A DNA stretch of 64,000 nt from Mesorhizobium tianshanense (GTDB taxonomy: Bacteria > Pseudomonadota > Alphaproteobacteria > Rhizobiales > Rhizobiaceae), in contig NZ_VLKT01000012.1 of the NCBI RefSeq assembly GCF_007830515.1, forward strand, positions 62,001 through 126,000, written 5' to 3'. Both the position numbers and the translations under genes were made by a program. The notes under the pieces are model-generated. The model did not search any database and was not told where the DNA came from. It saw only the letters and a list, made by a program, of their open reading frames with translations. This document shows positions 17,112 through 26,285 of the stretch, in pieces; position 1 is the stretch's first letter; each line of letters begins with the position of its first letter.

Positions 17112-18443
17112 ATGCCCGGACCATTCGTCGTCCCCGTTCATGGAGATATTGAACTGCCAAAGGAGGTGGACTGCGTCGTCATTGGCGGCGGCATCGTCGG
17201 GGCCTCGACGGCGCTGGAACTCGCCGAAAGCGGCTTGCGGGTGGCTTTGTGCGAAAAGGGCGGAATCGGCCAGGAGCAATCCAGCCGCAACTGGGGCTGG
17301 GTACGCATCTCCCGTCGGGATCCGCGCGAGGTCCCGCTGATGGCGGAAGCACTGCGCATCTGGACGAGGCTCTCCGAACGAACGGGACGGGATACCGGTT
17401 ATGCCCGAGCCGGAATTGTGTTCACCTGCGCGAACGACAAGGAATACGAACAGCACGCGAACTGGGGACGTCATCTCGAAGGCTATCAGCTCGAGTCGCG
17501 AATGATCGGTTCGGGAGAATTGCGTGATCTCCTCCCCGGCTCCCATCTCGATGTCAAAGGCGCGCTGTACACGCCCGCCGACGGCCGCGCGGAACCGCAG
17601 AAGGCCGCGCCGGCGATTGCCGAAGCCGCGCGCGAGCGCGGCGCCGCCATCTTGACCGAATGCGCGGTGCGCGGCGTGGAGACAACCAACGGCGCCGTCT
17701 CGGGCGTCGTGACCGAACGTGGTTTCATCGCTTGCAAGGCAGTCGTCCTTGCGGGAGGCGCCTGGTCGAACCTGTTTTGCGGAGCGCTTGACCTTGACCT
17801 GCCGCAATTGAAGGTCATGAACACGGTCCTTCGCACCACGCCGGTCGAGAACGGACCGGAACAGGCCGTGTGGGCAAACAATTTCGCTGTCCGCAAACGC
17901 CAGGACGGCGGCTACACCATCGCCTCCAGCATGACCAACGTCGTCGACATCGTGCCGAACTCGTTCCGCTACGCGCGCGATTTTCTTCCGGCCTGGAAGA
18001 TGGAGTGGCGATCGCTGAATTTCCGGCTGGGTGGCCGTTTCCTCGAAGAGGCAAGGGTACCGACCCGTTGGACAATGGACGAGGCGAGCCCCTTCGAATA
18101 CTGCCGCGTGCTCGATCCCAAGCCGTCGAAGAAAAGCTCCGAGCGTATCCTTTCGAACGCCCGCAAGGCATTTCCGGCTCTGGACAAGGCGGAGATCGCG
18201 CAGCGCTGGGCCGGCTATATCGACGTCACGCCCGACGCCGTCCCCGTCATTTCCGCGGTCGATGCCGTCCCCGGCTTCCATGTCGCGACCGGATTTTCGG
18301 GCCACGGCTTCGGCATCGGCCCGGCGGCAGGCAGGCTGATGGCGGATATCGTCACCGGGCGGCCGCCGATCGTCGATCCGACGGACTTCAGATGGTCGCG
18401 ATTTTCGGACGGGTCGAAGGTCGCGCCGGTCAGTGGATTCTAA
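17112..18443 (+). CDS. FAD-dependent amino-acid/amine oxidoreductase (DadA-like)
   Basis: A 443-residue flavoenzyme of the DAO superfamily. The dinucleotide motif VVIGGGIVGASTALELAESG is near the start, followed by E-K-G-G-I-G-Q-E-Q-S-S-R-N-W-G-W, a motif of a DadA-like subgroup found beside transporters; the C-terminal FAD strand is FHVATGFSGHGFGIGPAAG. Such enzymes oxidise D-amino acids, N-methyl amino acids or opine-like secondary amines. ATG 17112 lies 2 bp after the SDR stop; the longer frame upstream overlaps SDR and is rejected. A second, PuuB-like flavoenzyme ends the same operon. Confidence 0.87.
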   Translation: MPGPFVVPVHGDIELPKEVDCVVIGGGIVGASTALELAESGLRVALCEKGGIGQEQSSRNWGWVRISRRDPREVPLMAEALRIWTRLSERTGRDTGYARAGIVFTCANDKEYEQHANWGRHLEGYQLESRMIGSGELRDLLPGSHLDVKGALYTPADGRAEPQKAAPAIAEAARERGAAILTECAVRGVETTNGAVSGVVTERGFIACKAVVLAGGAWSNLFCGALDLDLPQLKVMNTVLRTTPVENGPEQAVWANNFAVRKRQDGGYTIASSMTNVVDIVPNSFRYARDFLPAWKMEWRSLNFRLGGRFLEEARVPTRWTMDEASPFEYCRVLDPKPSKKSSERILSNARKAFPALDKAEIAQRWAGYIDVTPDAVPVISAVDAVPGFHVATGFSGHGFGIGPAAGRLMADIVTGRPPIVDPTDFRWSRFSDGSKVAPVSGF

Positions 18444-18502
18444 CCGCTCCGACAAGAGAGCGGGACGCAAGCAAAGTGGAACACTTTCAAAGGAGACTTC
18501 TA

Positions 18503-20173
18503 ATGTCGAACCAGAGCAGCAGTACAATCTTTCGGCCGACGCGTCGGCAAACGCTTGGAATGGCGATCGCCAGCGCAGCCGGCCTCGCCATGCCCAACCT
18601 GACAGGTACCGGCAAAGCCCTTGCCGCGACTCCGCCGAGCGCGCCCAAGGGGCAGGTGATCGTCGGCTTTTCTCAGGAACCCACCGTCTTCAATCCGCAC
18701 CTGGTGCATATCGAGGTCGACGAGGGCATCCACTTCAGCGTCTTCGATCCGCTGTTTGGCGTCGACCCGCAAGGTAATTTCTTCCCCGCGCTCGCCAAGG
18801 AGGTGCCGACCGTCGAAAACGGCGGCATCTCGGCCGATGGACTCGAATGGCACGTAAAGCTGCGCGATGACGTCAAGTGGCACGACGGAAAGCCGTTCAC
18901 GGCCGAGGACGTCAAGTTCACGCTCGAACTCCTGGTCGACCCGAAATTCCTGAGCTGGCGGCGCGCCGGCCACGAACTTGTCGAGAATCTGACCGTCGTC
19001 TCGCCAACCGAGATCAGTTGGAAGATGAAGGAGCCTTACGCACCCTATCCATCGATCCTGGCGGCGACCTTCATCGTCCCGAAACATGTGCTTGGGGCGG
19101 CGGAGGACAAGAATACCGCGCCGTTCAACAATGCTCCCATCGGAACCGGACCGTTCAAATGGGTGGAGCGCACGGCCGGAGACCATATCGAGTTGGCCGC
19201 CAACACCGATTACTTTGGTGACGGCCCTTATCTCGAGCGTCTGATCTACAAATATATTCCCGACCTGACAGTTCTCTACACCCAGTTCAAGACCGGCGAC
19301 ATCGACGTCATCGGACTGCAGTGGATCACGCCCGACCACTATGAGGAAGCCAAGGCATTGAGCGGGACATCCGTCGCCGTCGTTCCCGCCGCCACCGTCG
19401 AATCGCTCAGCTTCAACATGGAGCGCCCGCAATTCAAGGAACTCGCGGTTCGCCAGGCGCTGTACTATGCGCTGGACAAACAGACGATCATCGACACCCT
19501 CTACTACGGGCTGCCGACCCCCACCGAAACCTACATGCCGCAGCAATCCTTCTACTACAATCCGGATTTGCCAAAGCAGGAATACGATGTGGAAAAGGCG
19601 AAGAAACTGCTCGACGACGCTGGCTGGGTTCCCGGCAGTGACGGCATTCGCGTCAAGGATGGCGTCCGCCTCTCGTTCAAGAACTCGACCACGGCGGGCA
19701 ATCATATCCGCGAACAGGCGCAGCAGTTCATTCAGCAATCGTATCGCGACATCGGTGTCGAAGTGGAGATCTCCAACCTGCCGCCTGCGGTCATGTGGGG
19801 TGACTACTGGATGAAGTCGCAATTCGATTCCGTTGTCGTCGGCATCAACTTTCTGACAGGGTCCGATCCCAACACTTCCGACTATCTCAGTTCGAAATCA
19901 ATTCCGGCCAAGGGTGGCGCCGGCCAGAATACCTGGCAGTACGCCAACCCGGAGGTGGATAAGCTGCTCGAAGCCGGCGGTGTCGAATTCGTGCCGGAAA
20001 AGCGCAAGCAAGCCTATCTGAAAATCCAGGAGACCCTGCGTAACGACCTGCCATTTCTGCCGATATTCCAATATGCGACGGTCCGCGGACACAAGTCCGG
20101 TGTCGAAGGCGTCGTCCCCAATATCAACGTGCGCATCGACTCCTGGGATGTAGCCACCTGGTACTGGTCATAG
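18503..20173 (+). CDS. Peptide-type ABC transporter, substrate-binding protein
   Basis: A 556-residue periplasmic binding protein of the DppA/OppA family (SBP_bac_5). It starts at ATG 18503 behind a strong AAAGGAG site and has a twin-arginine signal (RPTRRQTLGMAIASAAGLAMP, split by few polar residues). The family core is visible as LEWHVKLRDDVKWHDGKPFTAEDV and GTGPFKW, later LSFNMERPQFKELAVRQALYYALDK. It would deliver a peptide, opine or related amine to the permeases that follow. A hairpin in the spacer to the first permease gene may keep binding-protein expression above the membrane parts. Confidence 0.92.
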   Translation: MSNQSSSTIFRPTRRQTLGMAIASAAGLAMPNLTGTGKALAATPPSAPKGQVIVGFSQEPTVFNPHLVHIEVDEGIHFSVFDPLFGVDPQGNFFPALAKEVPTVENGGISADGLEWHVKLRDDVKWHDGKPFTAEDVKFTLELLVDPKFLSWRRAGHELVENLTVVSPTEISWKMKEPYAPYPSILAATFIVPKHVLGAAEDKNTAPFNNAPIGTGPFKWVERTAGDHIELAANTDYFGDGPYLERLIYKYIPDLTVLYTQFKTGDIDVIGLQWITPDHYEEAKALSGTSVAVVPAATVESLSFNMERPQFKELAVRQALYYALDKQTIIDTLYYGLPTPTETYMPQQSFYYNPDLPKQEYDVEKAKKLLDDAGWVPGSDGIRVKDGVRLSFKNSTTAGNHIREQAQQFIQQSYRDIGVEVEISNLPPAVMWGDYWMKSQFDSVVVGINFLTGSDPNTSDYLSSKSIPAKGGAGQNTWQYANPEVDKLLEAGGVEFVPEKRKQAYLKIQETLRNDLPFLPIFQYATVRGHKSGVEGVVPNINVRIDSWDVATWYWS

Positions 20174-20184
20174 CTCTGGAAATG

Positions 20185-20212
20185 GGCCGGGCCGGCAATG
20201 ACCGGCTCGGCC
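20185..20212 (+). terminator. Attenuator-like hairpin between binding protein and permease genes
   Basis: GGCCGGGCCGG and CCGGCTCGGCC pair over 11 bp with one mismatch around a 6-base loop. No T-run follows, so it is better read as an mRNA-stabilising or partial-termination hairpin, common after binding-protein genes. Confidence 0.45.
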
Positions 20213-20278
20213 TGTATCGCCAATAAAGGCGCCTTGGCGCGACGTATCCGACTGACAGCAAAAACGGAGACAGCCGGC

Positions 20279-21229
20279 ATGCTTCGCTATCTGCTGGGAC
20301 GTTTCTGGCAAAGTCTTATCCTGCTCCTGCTGGTCTCGATGATTGGCTTTGCCGTCTTGAACCTCGCTCCAGGTGGGCCGCTTTCGCAGTTCAGCCTCAC
20401 GCCGGGGATGACGCAGGCCGATCTCGATCGCATCGCCTCACAAATGGGTCTCGATCGACCTCTTCCGGTTCAGTACATCGACTGGCTGGGACACCTGCTT
20501 CGTGGTGACTGGGGACGATCCTTCCGGGACGGCAGGGCCGTGCTCGATATCATCTGGGAGCACCTCCTCGCGACGATGCTTTTGATGGGCGTATCGACCG
20601 CGATCGCTATCTTCGTCGGCACGTTGATAGGTGTACTGGGCGCGCTCAAACGGTATTCGATCTTCGACTACGCGGCGACGGTCGGCGCGATGGTGGCATT
20701 GTCGATCCCGACCTTCTGGTTCGGACTGATCGCGATCTACATCTTCTCGCTCCGGCTCAGGTGGCTGCCGGCCGGCAACATGTACACGATCGGCGACGGT
20801 TCACTGGGCGACTATGCGGTCCATCTCATCATGCCGAGCATCGTTCTCGCGCTGGTCAATATCGCCGTATGGAGCCGCTACATGCGGACCGCTACGCTCG
20901 ACGTCATCAATCAGGATTTCGTTCGCACTGCCCGGGCCAAGGGACTGAGGCCCCGGCGTGTGTTAGTCCGCCACATCCTCGGAAACGCTCTGCTTCCGAT
21001 GATCACGCTGCTGGGGCTTCAACTGCCAACAATACTGGGTGGCGCCCTGGTGACGGAAACCGTCTTCACCTGGCCCGGCATGGGACGGCTGTTCCTCGAT
21101 AGTCTCGGCTACAGCGACTACCCCGTGGTGATGGGCCTGCTGATGATGTCCGCGGTTCTCGTCCTGGTCGGCAATCTGGCCGCCGACCTCACCGTCGCAT
21201 TCGTCGATCCGCGCATTCGATTGAGCTGA
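20279..21229 (+). CDS. Peptide-type ABC transporter permease (DppB-like)
   Basis: A 316-residue inner-membrane permease. The N-terminal MLRYLLGRFWQSLILLLLVS helix and the MGLDRPLPVQYIDWLGHLLRGDWGRSF segment are characteristic of DppB; the EAA-type coupling loop is RTARAKGLRPRRVLVRHIL, contacting the ATPase. About six helices are present. ATG 20279 is chosen because it starts the family N-terminus; the frame is open 27 codons upstream. The partner permease gene follows 11 bp after the stop. Confidence 0.93.
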   Translation: MLRYLLGRFWQSLILLLLVSMIGFAVLNLAPGGPLSQFSLTPGMTQADLDRIASQMGLDRPLPVQYIDWLGHLLRGDWGRSFRDGRAVLDIIWEHLLATMLLMGVSTAIAIFVGTLIGVLGALKRYSIFDYAATVGAMVALSIPTFWFGLIAIYIFSLRLRWLPAGNMYTIGDGSLGDYAVHLIMPSIVLALVNIAVWSRYMRTATLDVINQDFVRTARAKGLRPRRVLVRHILGNALLPMITLLGLQLPTILGGALVTETVFTWPGMGRLFLDSLGYSDYPVVMGLLMMSAVLVLVGNLAADLTVAFVDPRIRLS

Positions 21230-21240
21230 GGAACGAACAA

Positions 21241-22128
21241 ATGAGCCAGTCGGAATTACTCGTCTCCGCCCGCTCCACGCAACCCTGGTGGCGCAGCCGC
21301 ACCGTGCGCCGATTTGCGCGCCATCGACTGGCAATGTTCGGCTTGGCCATGATCATCATTCTGGTCCTCGCCTGCGTCATCGGACCCTTTCTCCTGCCCT
21401 TCGACGACCTTTACATCGACCTGCGTGGCCGCTTCTCCCCGCCGTTCACCGGCTATCATTTCTTCGGCACCGATCCGCTCGGGCGCGACATCGCGGCGCG
21501 CCTGCTCATGGCTGGCCGCATTTCGCTGCTGGTCGGTTTCGCTGCCATGCTCCTCAGCACCGTCTTCGGAACCGTGCTCGGGATTGCAGCCGGCTACTTC
21601 GGCGGTCGCATCGGCACGGTGCTGATGCGTTTCGTCGATGCGATGCTGTCCTTTCCCAACATCTTCCTGCTGCTGGCGATGGCTGCGTTCATCAAGCCGA
21701 GCCCGATCATGATCACCCTGATCATTGCTGCGACGAGTTGGATGGAAATCGCTCGCATCGTCGAGGCGGAAGTGCGCTCGCTGCGTGAACGCGACTTCGT
21801 GGTCGCCGCCCGGATGCTCGGGCTCAGCAACAGCCACATCATGTTCCGCGAGCTTCTGCCCAATGCGATCGGCCCGATCATCGTCGCGGCCACGCTTACC
21901 GTCGCCCGTGCCATCCTCCTCGAAGCCTATGTCAGCTTCCTTGGCTACGGCATCCAGCCGCCGCTGCCGAGTTGGGGAAACATGCTCAACGGCGCCCAGC
22001 AGTATCTCGATAGCGCGCCGTGGCTGGCGATCGTTCCTGGCGCCGCGATCACTCTGGCGGTCACGAGTTTCAACTTCATTGGCGACGGGCTGCGCGATGC
22101 GCTCGACGCGCGAAGCGACATGCTTTGA
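21241..22128 (+). CDS. Peptide-type ABC transporter permease (DppC-like)
   Basis: A 295-residue permease with the DppC layout: short cytoplasmic start, first helix MFGLAMIIILVLACVIGPF, the conserved HFFGTDPLGRDIAARLL, and the coupling loop REYVVAARMLG-type (here ERDFVVAARMLGLSNSHIMF). The FGCGIQPPLPSWG-type segment (LGYGIQPPLPSWGNML) near the C-terminus is also typical. It pairs with the DppB-like permease immediately before it and with the fused ATPase at 14-15.6 kb. Confidence 0.93.
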   Translation: MSQSELLVSARSTQPWWRSRTVRRFARHRLAMFGLAMIIILVLACVIGPFLLPFDDLYIDLRGRFSPPFTGYHFFGTDPLGRDIAARLLMAGRISLLVGFAAMLLSTVFGTVLGIAAGYFGGRIGTVLMRFVDAMLSFPNIFLLLAMAAFIKPSPIMITLIIAATSWMEIARIVEAEVRSLRERDFVVAARMLGLSNSHIMFRELLPNAIGPIIVAATLTVARAILLEAYVSFLGYGIQPPLPSWGNMLNGAQQYLDSAPWLAIVPGAAITLAVTSFNFIGDGLRDALDARSDML

Positions 22129-22139
22129 GGCCGGCCGGC

Positions 22140-23462
22140 ATGGCAAGGTTTTCGCCGTTTGAAGTCTCACTCTGGTATGCGACCGCGAAGCCGCCGCCGG
22201 AAAGCGGCCCGCTGCAAGGGCGCACACGGGCGGACGTCTGCATCGTCGGCGGTGGCTATACCGGATTGACGACAGCGCTCGATCTCGCTCGCGACGGCAT
22301 CCGCGTCGTTCTTCTCGAAGCTCAGGAGATCGGGTTCGGCGGCTCGGGGCGCAATGCCGGCCACTGTACGCCAACCTTCACGCATTACAGCCTGCCCGAA
22401 CTGCGTGCCATGTTGGGCGAGCCGTGGGCCGAAAGGCTGATCGCCCGACAGACAGGGGCCAACAGACAAGTCGCGGAGATGATCGAGCGTTACGGCATCG
22501 ACTGCGAATGGCAGCAGAACGGCTACGTCATGGGCGCGCTTACGCCAGGTGCCGTCGCCAAGCTCGAGGCAAAGGCGCAGCAGTACAATGCAGTTGGCGC
22601 CAAGACGCGGATGCTGGACAGGCAGGCTAGCGAGGAGATGACCGGCAGCCCGCGATATTATGGCGGCTGGTTTCATTCCGAGGCTGGCCACCTCAATCCG
22701 TTGAGTTACGCGAGAGGGCTGGCGCGTGCCGTCATCGAGGAGGGCGGCACGATCCATACCAAATCGCCCGTCCACGATGTCGTGCGGCAGGACAGCGCCT
22801 GGGCCGTACGCTCGGGCGAAGGGGTTGTGGTTGCGGACAAGGTCATCTTTGCGACCGGCGCCTACACTGTTGACGGTTGGCCCGGCCTCGACCGGACCTA
22901 CAAGATCCAGAAGGTGTTCGTCGCCGCGACGCAGCCGCTGATCGGCGCGGAACGCCAAACCGTCCTGCCACGCAACACCACGATGCATGATGGCCGCGGT
23001 GACATCTTCGTCTACAAGTACAACACCGAGGGACGGATTGTCGCCTCGATGTTCCCGATGGGTCGGCGCGGCCGGGACATGGCGTTCACACACCGCCTCA
23101 TGTCCGACCGCCTGCGTTGGCTTCATCCGCAGATCAGCAGCGACTTGAGATGGGAGTATTTCTGGTTCGGTGAACTGGACATGCAGAAGCGAACCATCCC
23201 GCGGTTCTATGAGCTCGCGCCCGGCGTCGTCGCGCTGACTGGCCTGTCCGGTCGTGGCGTGCCAACCGGAAGCATGCTCGGCGGCGTACTCGGCGAGTGG
23301 GCGAAGGGAGTCCCCGAAAAAGACCTGTCGCTGAAGCTCGAACCGCTCCGGCGAGCACCCTTCTTCATGTCGTTCGCTCCCGCCGCCGTGTTGCGATACT
23401 ACCGCGCCTCGGACTGGCTGCGGGCAAAAGCGAGCGGATCTCCGCTTCCACCCCACGCCTGA
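22140..23462 (+). CDS. FAD-dependent oxidoreductase (PuuB/gamma-glutamylputrescine-oxidase-like)
   Basis: A 440-residue flavoenzyme. The start SLWYATAKPPPESGPLQGR before ADVCIVGGGYTGLTTALDLA, then EIGFGGSGRNAGHCTP, are typical of the PuuB-type subgroup, which oxidises N-substituted amino compounds; the C-terminal FAD motif is VALTGLSGRGVPTG. ATG 22140 starts 11 bp after the permease stop; the longer frame runs back into the permease and is rejected. With the DadA-like enzyme this makes two amine-oxidising flavoproteins in one importer operon. It converges with the TRAP genes (3-bp gap). Confidence 0.86.
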   Translation: MARFSPFEVSLWYATAKPPPESGPLQGRTRADVCIVGGGYTGLTTALDLARDGIRVVLLEAQEIGFGGSGRNAGHCTPTFTHYSLPELRAMLGEPWAERLIARQTGANRQVAEMIERYGIDCEWQQNGYVMGALTPGAVAKLEAKAQQYNAVGAKTRMLDRQASEEMTGSPRYYGGWFHSEAGHLNPLSYARGLARAVIEEGGTIHTKSPVHDVVRQDSAWAVRSGEGVVVADKVIFATGAYTVDGWPGLDRTYKIQKVFVAATQPLIGAERQTVLPRNTTMHDGRGDIFVYKYNTEGRIVASMFPMGRRGRDMAFTHRLMSDRLRWLHPQISSDLRWEYFWFGELDMQKRTIPRFYELAPGVVALTGLSGRGVPTGSMLGGVLGEWAKGVPEKDLSLKLEPLRRAPFFMSFAPAAVLRYYRASDWLRAKASGSPLPPHA

Positions 23463-23465
23463 GAA

Positions 23466-24746
23466 CTACCGTGCGCTCAGCAGGTAGAGGAACGAGAAGC
23501 TGATGGACGGGAAGTAGGTCACCAGCCCCAGGCACACCACGATGATGCCGACCAGCGGCACCAGATGCGGGATCATCCGGTGAAGCGATATCTTCGCCAC
23601 GGCGCAAGCGGCGAAGAGGTTGACGCCGAAAGGCGGCGTGATCATCCCCATGGCCAGATTGGTTATCATGATCATGCCGAAATGCACCGGGTCGATGCCG
23701 AAACGGACGGCCACCGGAGCAAGGATCGGCGCGATGACGACAATCGAGGCGGATGTCTCGATGAACATTCCAATCAAGAACAGAAAGAGGTTGACGGCCA
23801 GCAGGAAGGCGACGGCGCTATCGAAGTTCACCACGATCCATTCGCCGATCGCCGCGGGAATGCCGGCCCTGGTCAGAACGAAGGAGAACAGCCCGGCCAT
23901 CGAGATGATGAACATGATGATGGCCGAGGAAATGGTGGACCGCCGGATCACGTCGGACAGGCTCCGCGGCGTCATCTCGCGGTAAATGACCAGGCTGACG
24001 GCCAGTGCGTAGAAAACGGCTATCACCGACGCTTCGGTCGGGGTGAAGACGCCGCCATAGATGCCGCCCAATATGATGATCGGCATGAGCAGGGCCAAAC
24101 CCGACCGTTTGAGGCTTGGCAGGAACGGCTTCCGCGGGAAGTTTTCGGAGGCCCCATGACCGGTTAGCCGCGTCCACATCAGAACATAGATCACCAGGGC
24201 GCCGGCTATCAGCAGTCCCGGCCCAAGCCCCGCGATAAAGAGGTCGCCGACCGGCGCACCGGCCGAAACGCCATAGAGGATCATCGGGATCGACGGCGGA
24301 ATGATGACGCCGAGTTCGGCAGAGGTCGCCTGCAGCGATGCGGCGAAGCCGACCGGATATTTCTGGCGCACCATCGCCGGTATCAGGATGGAGCCGATGG
24401 CGAAAGTGGTTGCGACGCTCGAACCGGAGACCGCGGCGAAGATCATGCACACGACGATGCACGACATCGGCAAGCCGCCCCGGACATTGCCCAGCACGCT
24501 CTCCACCAGATCGACCAGCCGGGAGGAAATGCCTCCGGCCGCCATTACATTGCCGGCCAGGATGAAGAACGGAATGGCGGCAAGCGGGAATTTGTCAAGG
24601 GCGATGAAGGCCTGTTGCGGCACGACAATCAGGGGCAGATTGGAGAAGCCGACGGTTCCGATCACCCCTGCCAGCCCAATTGCCACGGCAACCGGAACGG
24701 CTAGCATCATGAGCACGATCATGGCCAATATCATTACGGGCAGCAT
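23466..24746 (-). CDS. dctM: TRAP transporter large permease
   Basis: A 426-residue DctM protein with about 12 hydrophobic segments, including the family landmarks AIPFFILAGNVMAAGGIS near residue 56, the repeat AAVSGSSVATTFAIGSILIPAM and the long segment IPPSIPMILYGVSAGAPVGDLFIAG. It forms the ion-coupled channel of a TRAP importer with DctQ and DctP encoded just upstream. No terminator is visible in the 3-bp gap to the convergent oxidoreductase gene. Confidence 0.94.
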   Translation of the reverse strand: MLPVMILAMIVLMMLAVPVAVAIGLAGVIGTVGFSNLPLIVVPQQAFIALDKFPLAAIPFFILAGNVMAAGGISSRLVDLVESVLGNVRGGLPMSCIVVCMIFAAVSGSSVATTFAIGSILIPAMVRQKYPVGFAASLQATSAELGVIIPPSIPMILYGVSAGAPVGDLFIAGLGPGLLIAGALVIYVLMWTRLTGHGASENFPRKPFLPSLKRSGLALLMPIIILGGIYGGVFTPTEASVIAVFYALAVSLVIYREMTPRSLSDVIRRSTISSAIIMFIISMAGLFSFVLTRAGIPAAIGEWIVVNFDSAVAFLLAVNLFLFLIGMFIETSASIVVIAPILAPVAVRFGIDPVHFGMIMITNLAMGMITPPFGVNLFAACAVAKISLHRMIPHLVPLVGIIVVCLGLVTYFPSISFSFLYLLSAR

Positions 24747-24752
24747 GTCGGA

Positions 24753-25274
24753 TTATCCCCCGCTCTCTATGACAACTTCGTCGGCCTGGGGAGGATCGAT
24801 CGCATGGGCGACCAGGGCCAGGATTGACAGTACTGCGCCGGCCGGTAGCGCCGCGTAGGCCCATGATGCCGAGATGTTCAGGCCGGCGATGGTCTGGAAC
24901 CGCACCCGCCACACCAGAATGCAGCCAAACCACAGGATTACCAGCAGCAGGGCCATGACAGCCAGCGTGATAAAGGCGCGAAGCGCGGCCTTGGCCCGTC
25001 CCTGGCTGCGCGCGAGAAGAAGGTCGACTGAAATCAGCGTTCCGGTGCGCATGGCGCCCGCCAGCGCGAGATAAGTCATCCAGATCAGGATCGCCTGGAC
25101 GAACGGCTCCGACCAGGACGCCGGCTGGAACAGGATGAAACGCGCGATGACCTGGTAAAGCCCGGCCAGTGCTGCAAGCACAAGCCCCAGGCAGCCGAGC
25201 ACAACCGCGGCCTGGGTGATGTGGCGCTCGACCGCGAGAAAGGCCGAGCGCCAGGAGCCGATGGCAAGGTTCAT
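24753..25274 (-). CDS. dctQ: TRAP transporter small permease
   Basis: A 173-residue membrane protein with four helices and the DctQ core QAILIWMTYLALAGAMRTGTLISVDLLL. It overlaps the DctP gene by 4 bp and ends 6 bp before dctM, so the three are cotranscribed as dctPQM. DctQ holds the large permease and binding protein together. Confidence 0.92.
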   Translation of the reverse strand: MNLAIGSWRSAFLAVERHITQAAVVLGCLGLVLAALAGLYQVIARFILFQPASWSEPFVQAILIWMTYLALAGAMRTGTLISVDLLLARSQGRAKAALRAFITLAVMALLLVILWFGCILVWRVRFQTIAGLNISASWAYAALPAGAVLSILALVAHAIDPPQADEVVIESGG

Positions 25275-26251
25275 TTGGTTTCCTGGATTGCCTTTAGCTG
25301 CGCCTCGCCGAACTCGTCAGCGAACTTGGCGAAGAGCGGATCGAGCTTCGCACGGAACGCTTCCTTGTTGACGTCCTCGACCACGGTCATGCCCTGCCCG
25401 GTCAAGGTTTCGATGCCGGTCCTGGCGACAGCCTCGACCTCTTTGCGGTTGCGCGCCATCGCGTTGTGGGCAGCTTCCTTGAAGACCGCCTTGTCGGCGT
25501 CGGAGAGCCCGCCATGGACGGCAGGCGAGATCAGCAGGACTAGCGGCGTGAATGCATGGTCGGTCAGGCTGAGGTATTTCTGCACTTCGCCGAACCGGTT
25601 GTTGATGATCGCGCCGATAGGATTTTCCTGTCCATCGACAACCCCTTGCTGCAAAGCCGTGTAGACCTCCGGGATCGCCATCGGAGTGGGCAGGACATCG
25701 AGCTCGGTCCAGACCGCGATGTGCATTTCGTTCTGCTGCGTGCGGATCTTGAGGCCTTCCACATCGGACGGCTCCTTGACCGCCCGCACATTATTGGTGA
25801 GCTGGCGAAAACCCATCCCGCCAAAGGCCAGGCCGACCAGGCCATTCGAGGGAAGCCCCTCAAGCGTCTTGTCGCCGATCGGTCCATTCAGGACTGCTTC
25901 GGCATGGTCGAAGTCGCGGAACAGGAAAGGAATGTCGAATACCTTCAGTTCGGGCGCGAAATTTGCGACGATCGAGGTGCTGACCACAGTCATGTCGACC
26001 GTGCCGACCTGCACGCCTTCGACGACCTCGCGATCCCCGCCGAGCGCGCCGCCGCCCTGGAGCCGGATGGCGATACGGCCGCCGGTCCCCTTCAGAACCT
26101 CTTCAGCGAATTGACCCATGGCGATCGCCTCGGGCGCCTGCACCCCGCCAACATAGCCGAGGTTGAGGGTCATCTCCGGTTCTGCCAAAGCCAGGCTGCT
26201 CGGCAGGCCGGCAGCCAGCATGCAGGCTACGAAAAAGGCACGTCTGTTCAT
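25271..26251 (-). CDS. dctP: TRAP transporter substrate-binding protein
   Basis: A 326-residue periplasmic protein with a cleavable signal peptide (MNRRAFFVACMLAAGLPSSLALA). The family core is seen as GGALGGDREVVEGVQVGTVDM and GLKIRTQQNEMHIAVW, whose arginine normally binds the substrate carboxylate, followed by EVYTALQQGVVDGQENPIG. It therefore probably binds an organic or sugar acid. The gene for an enolase-superfamily enzyme lies 34 bp upstream in the same direction, so that enzyme and the importer likely share a substrate. Confidence 0.93.
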   Translation of the reverse strand: MNRRAFFVACMLAAGLPSSLALAEPEMTLNLGYVGGVQAPEAIAMGQFAEEVLKGTGGRIAIRLQGGGALGGDREVVEGVQVGTVDMTVVSTSIVANFAPELKVFDIPFLFRDFDHAEAVLNGPIGDKTLEGLPSNGLVGLAFGGMGFRQLTNNVRAVKEPSDVEGLKIRTQQNEMHIAVWTELDVLPTPMAIPEVYTALQQGVVDGQENPIGAIINNRFGEVQKYLSLTDHAFTPLVLLISPAVHGGLSDADKAVFKEAAHNAMARNRKEVEAVARTGIETLTGQGMTVVEDVNKEAFRAKLDPLFAKFADEFGEAQLKAIQETK

Positions 26252-26285
26252 TGCATCCTCCCTGTTATGAACGTTACATCAAGAA

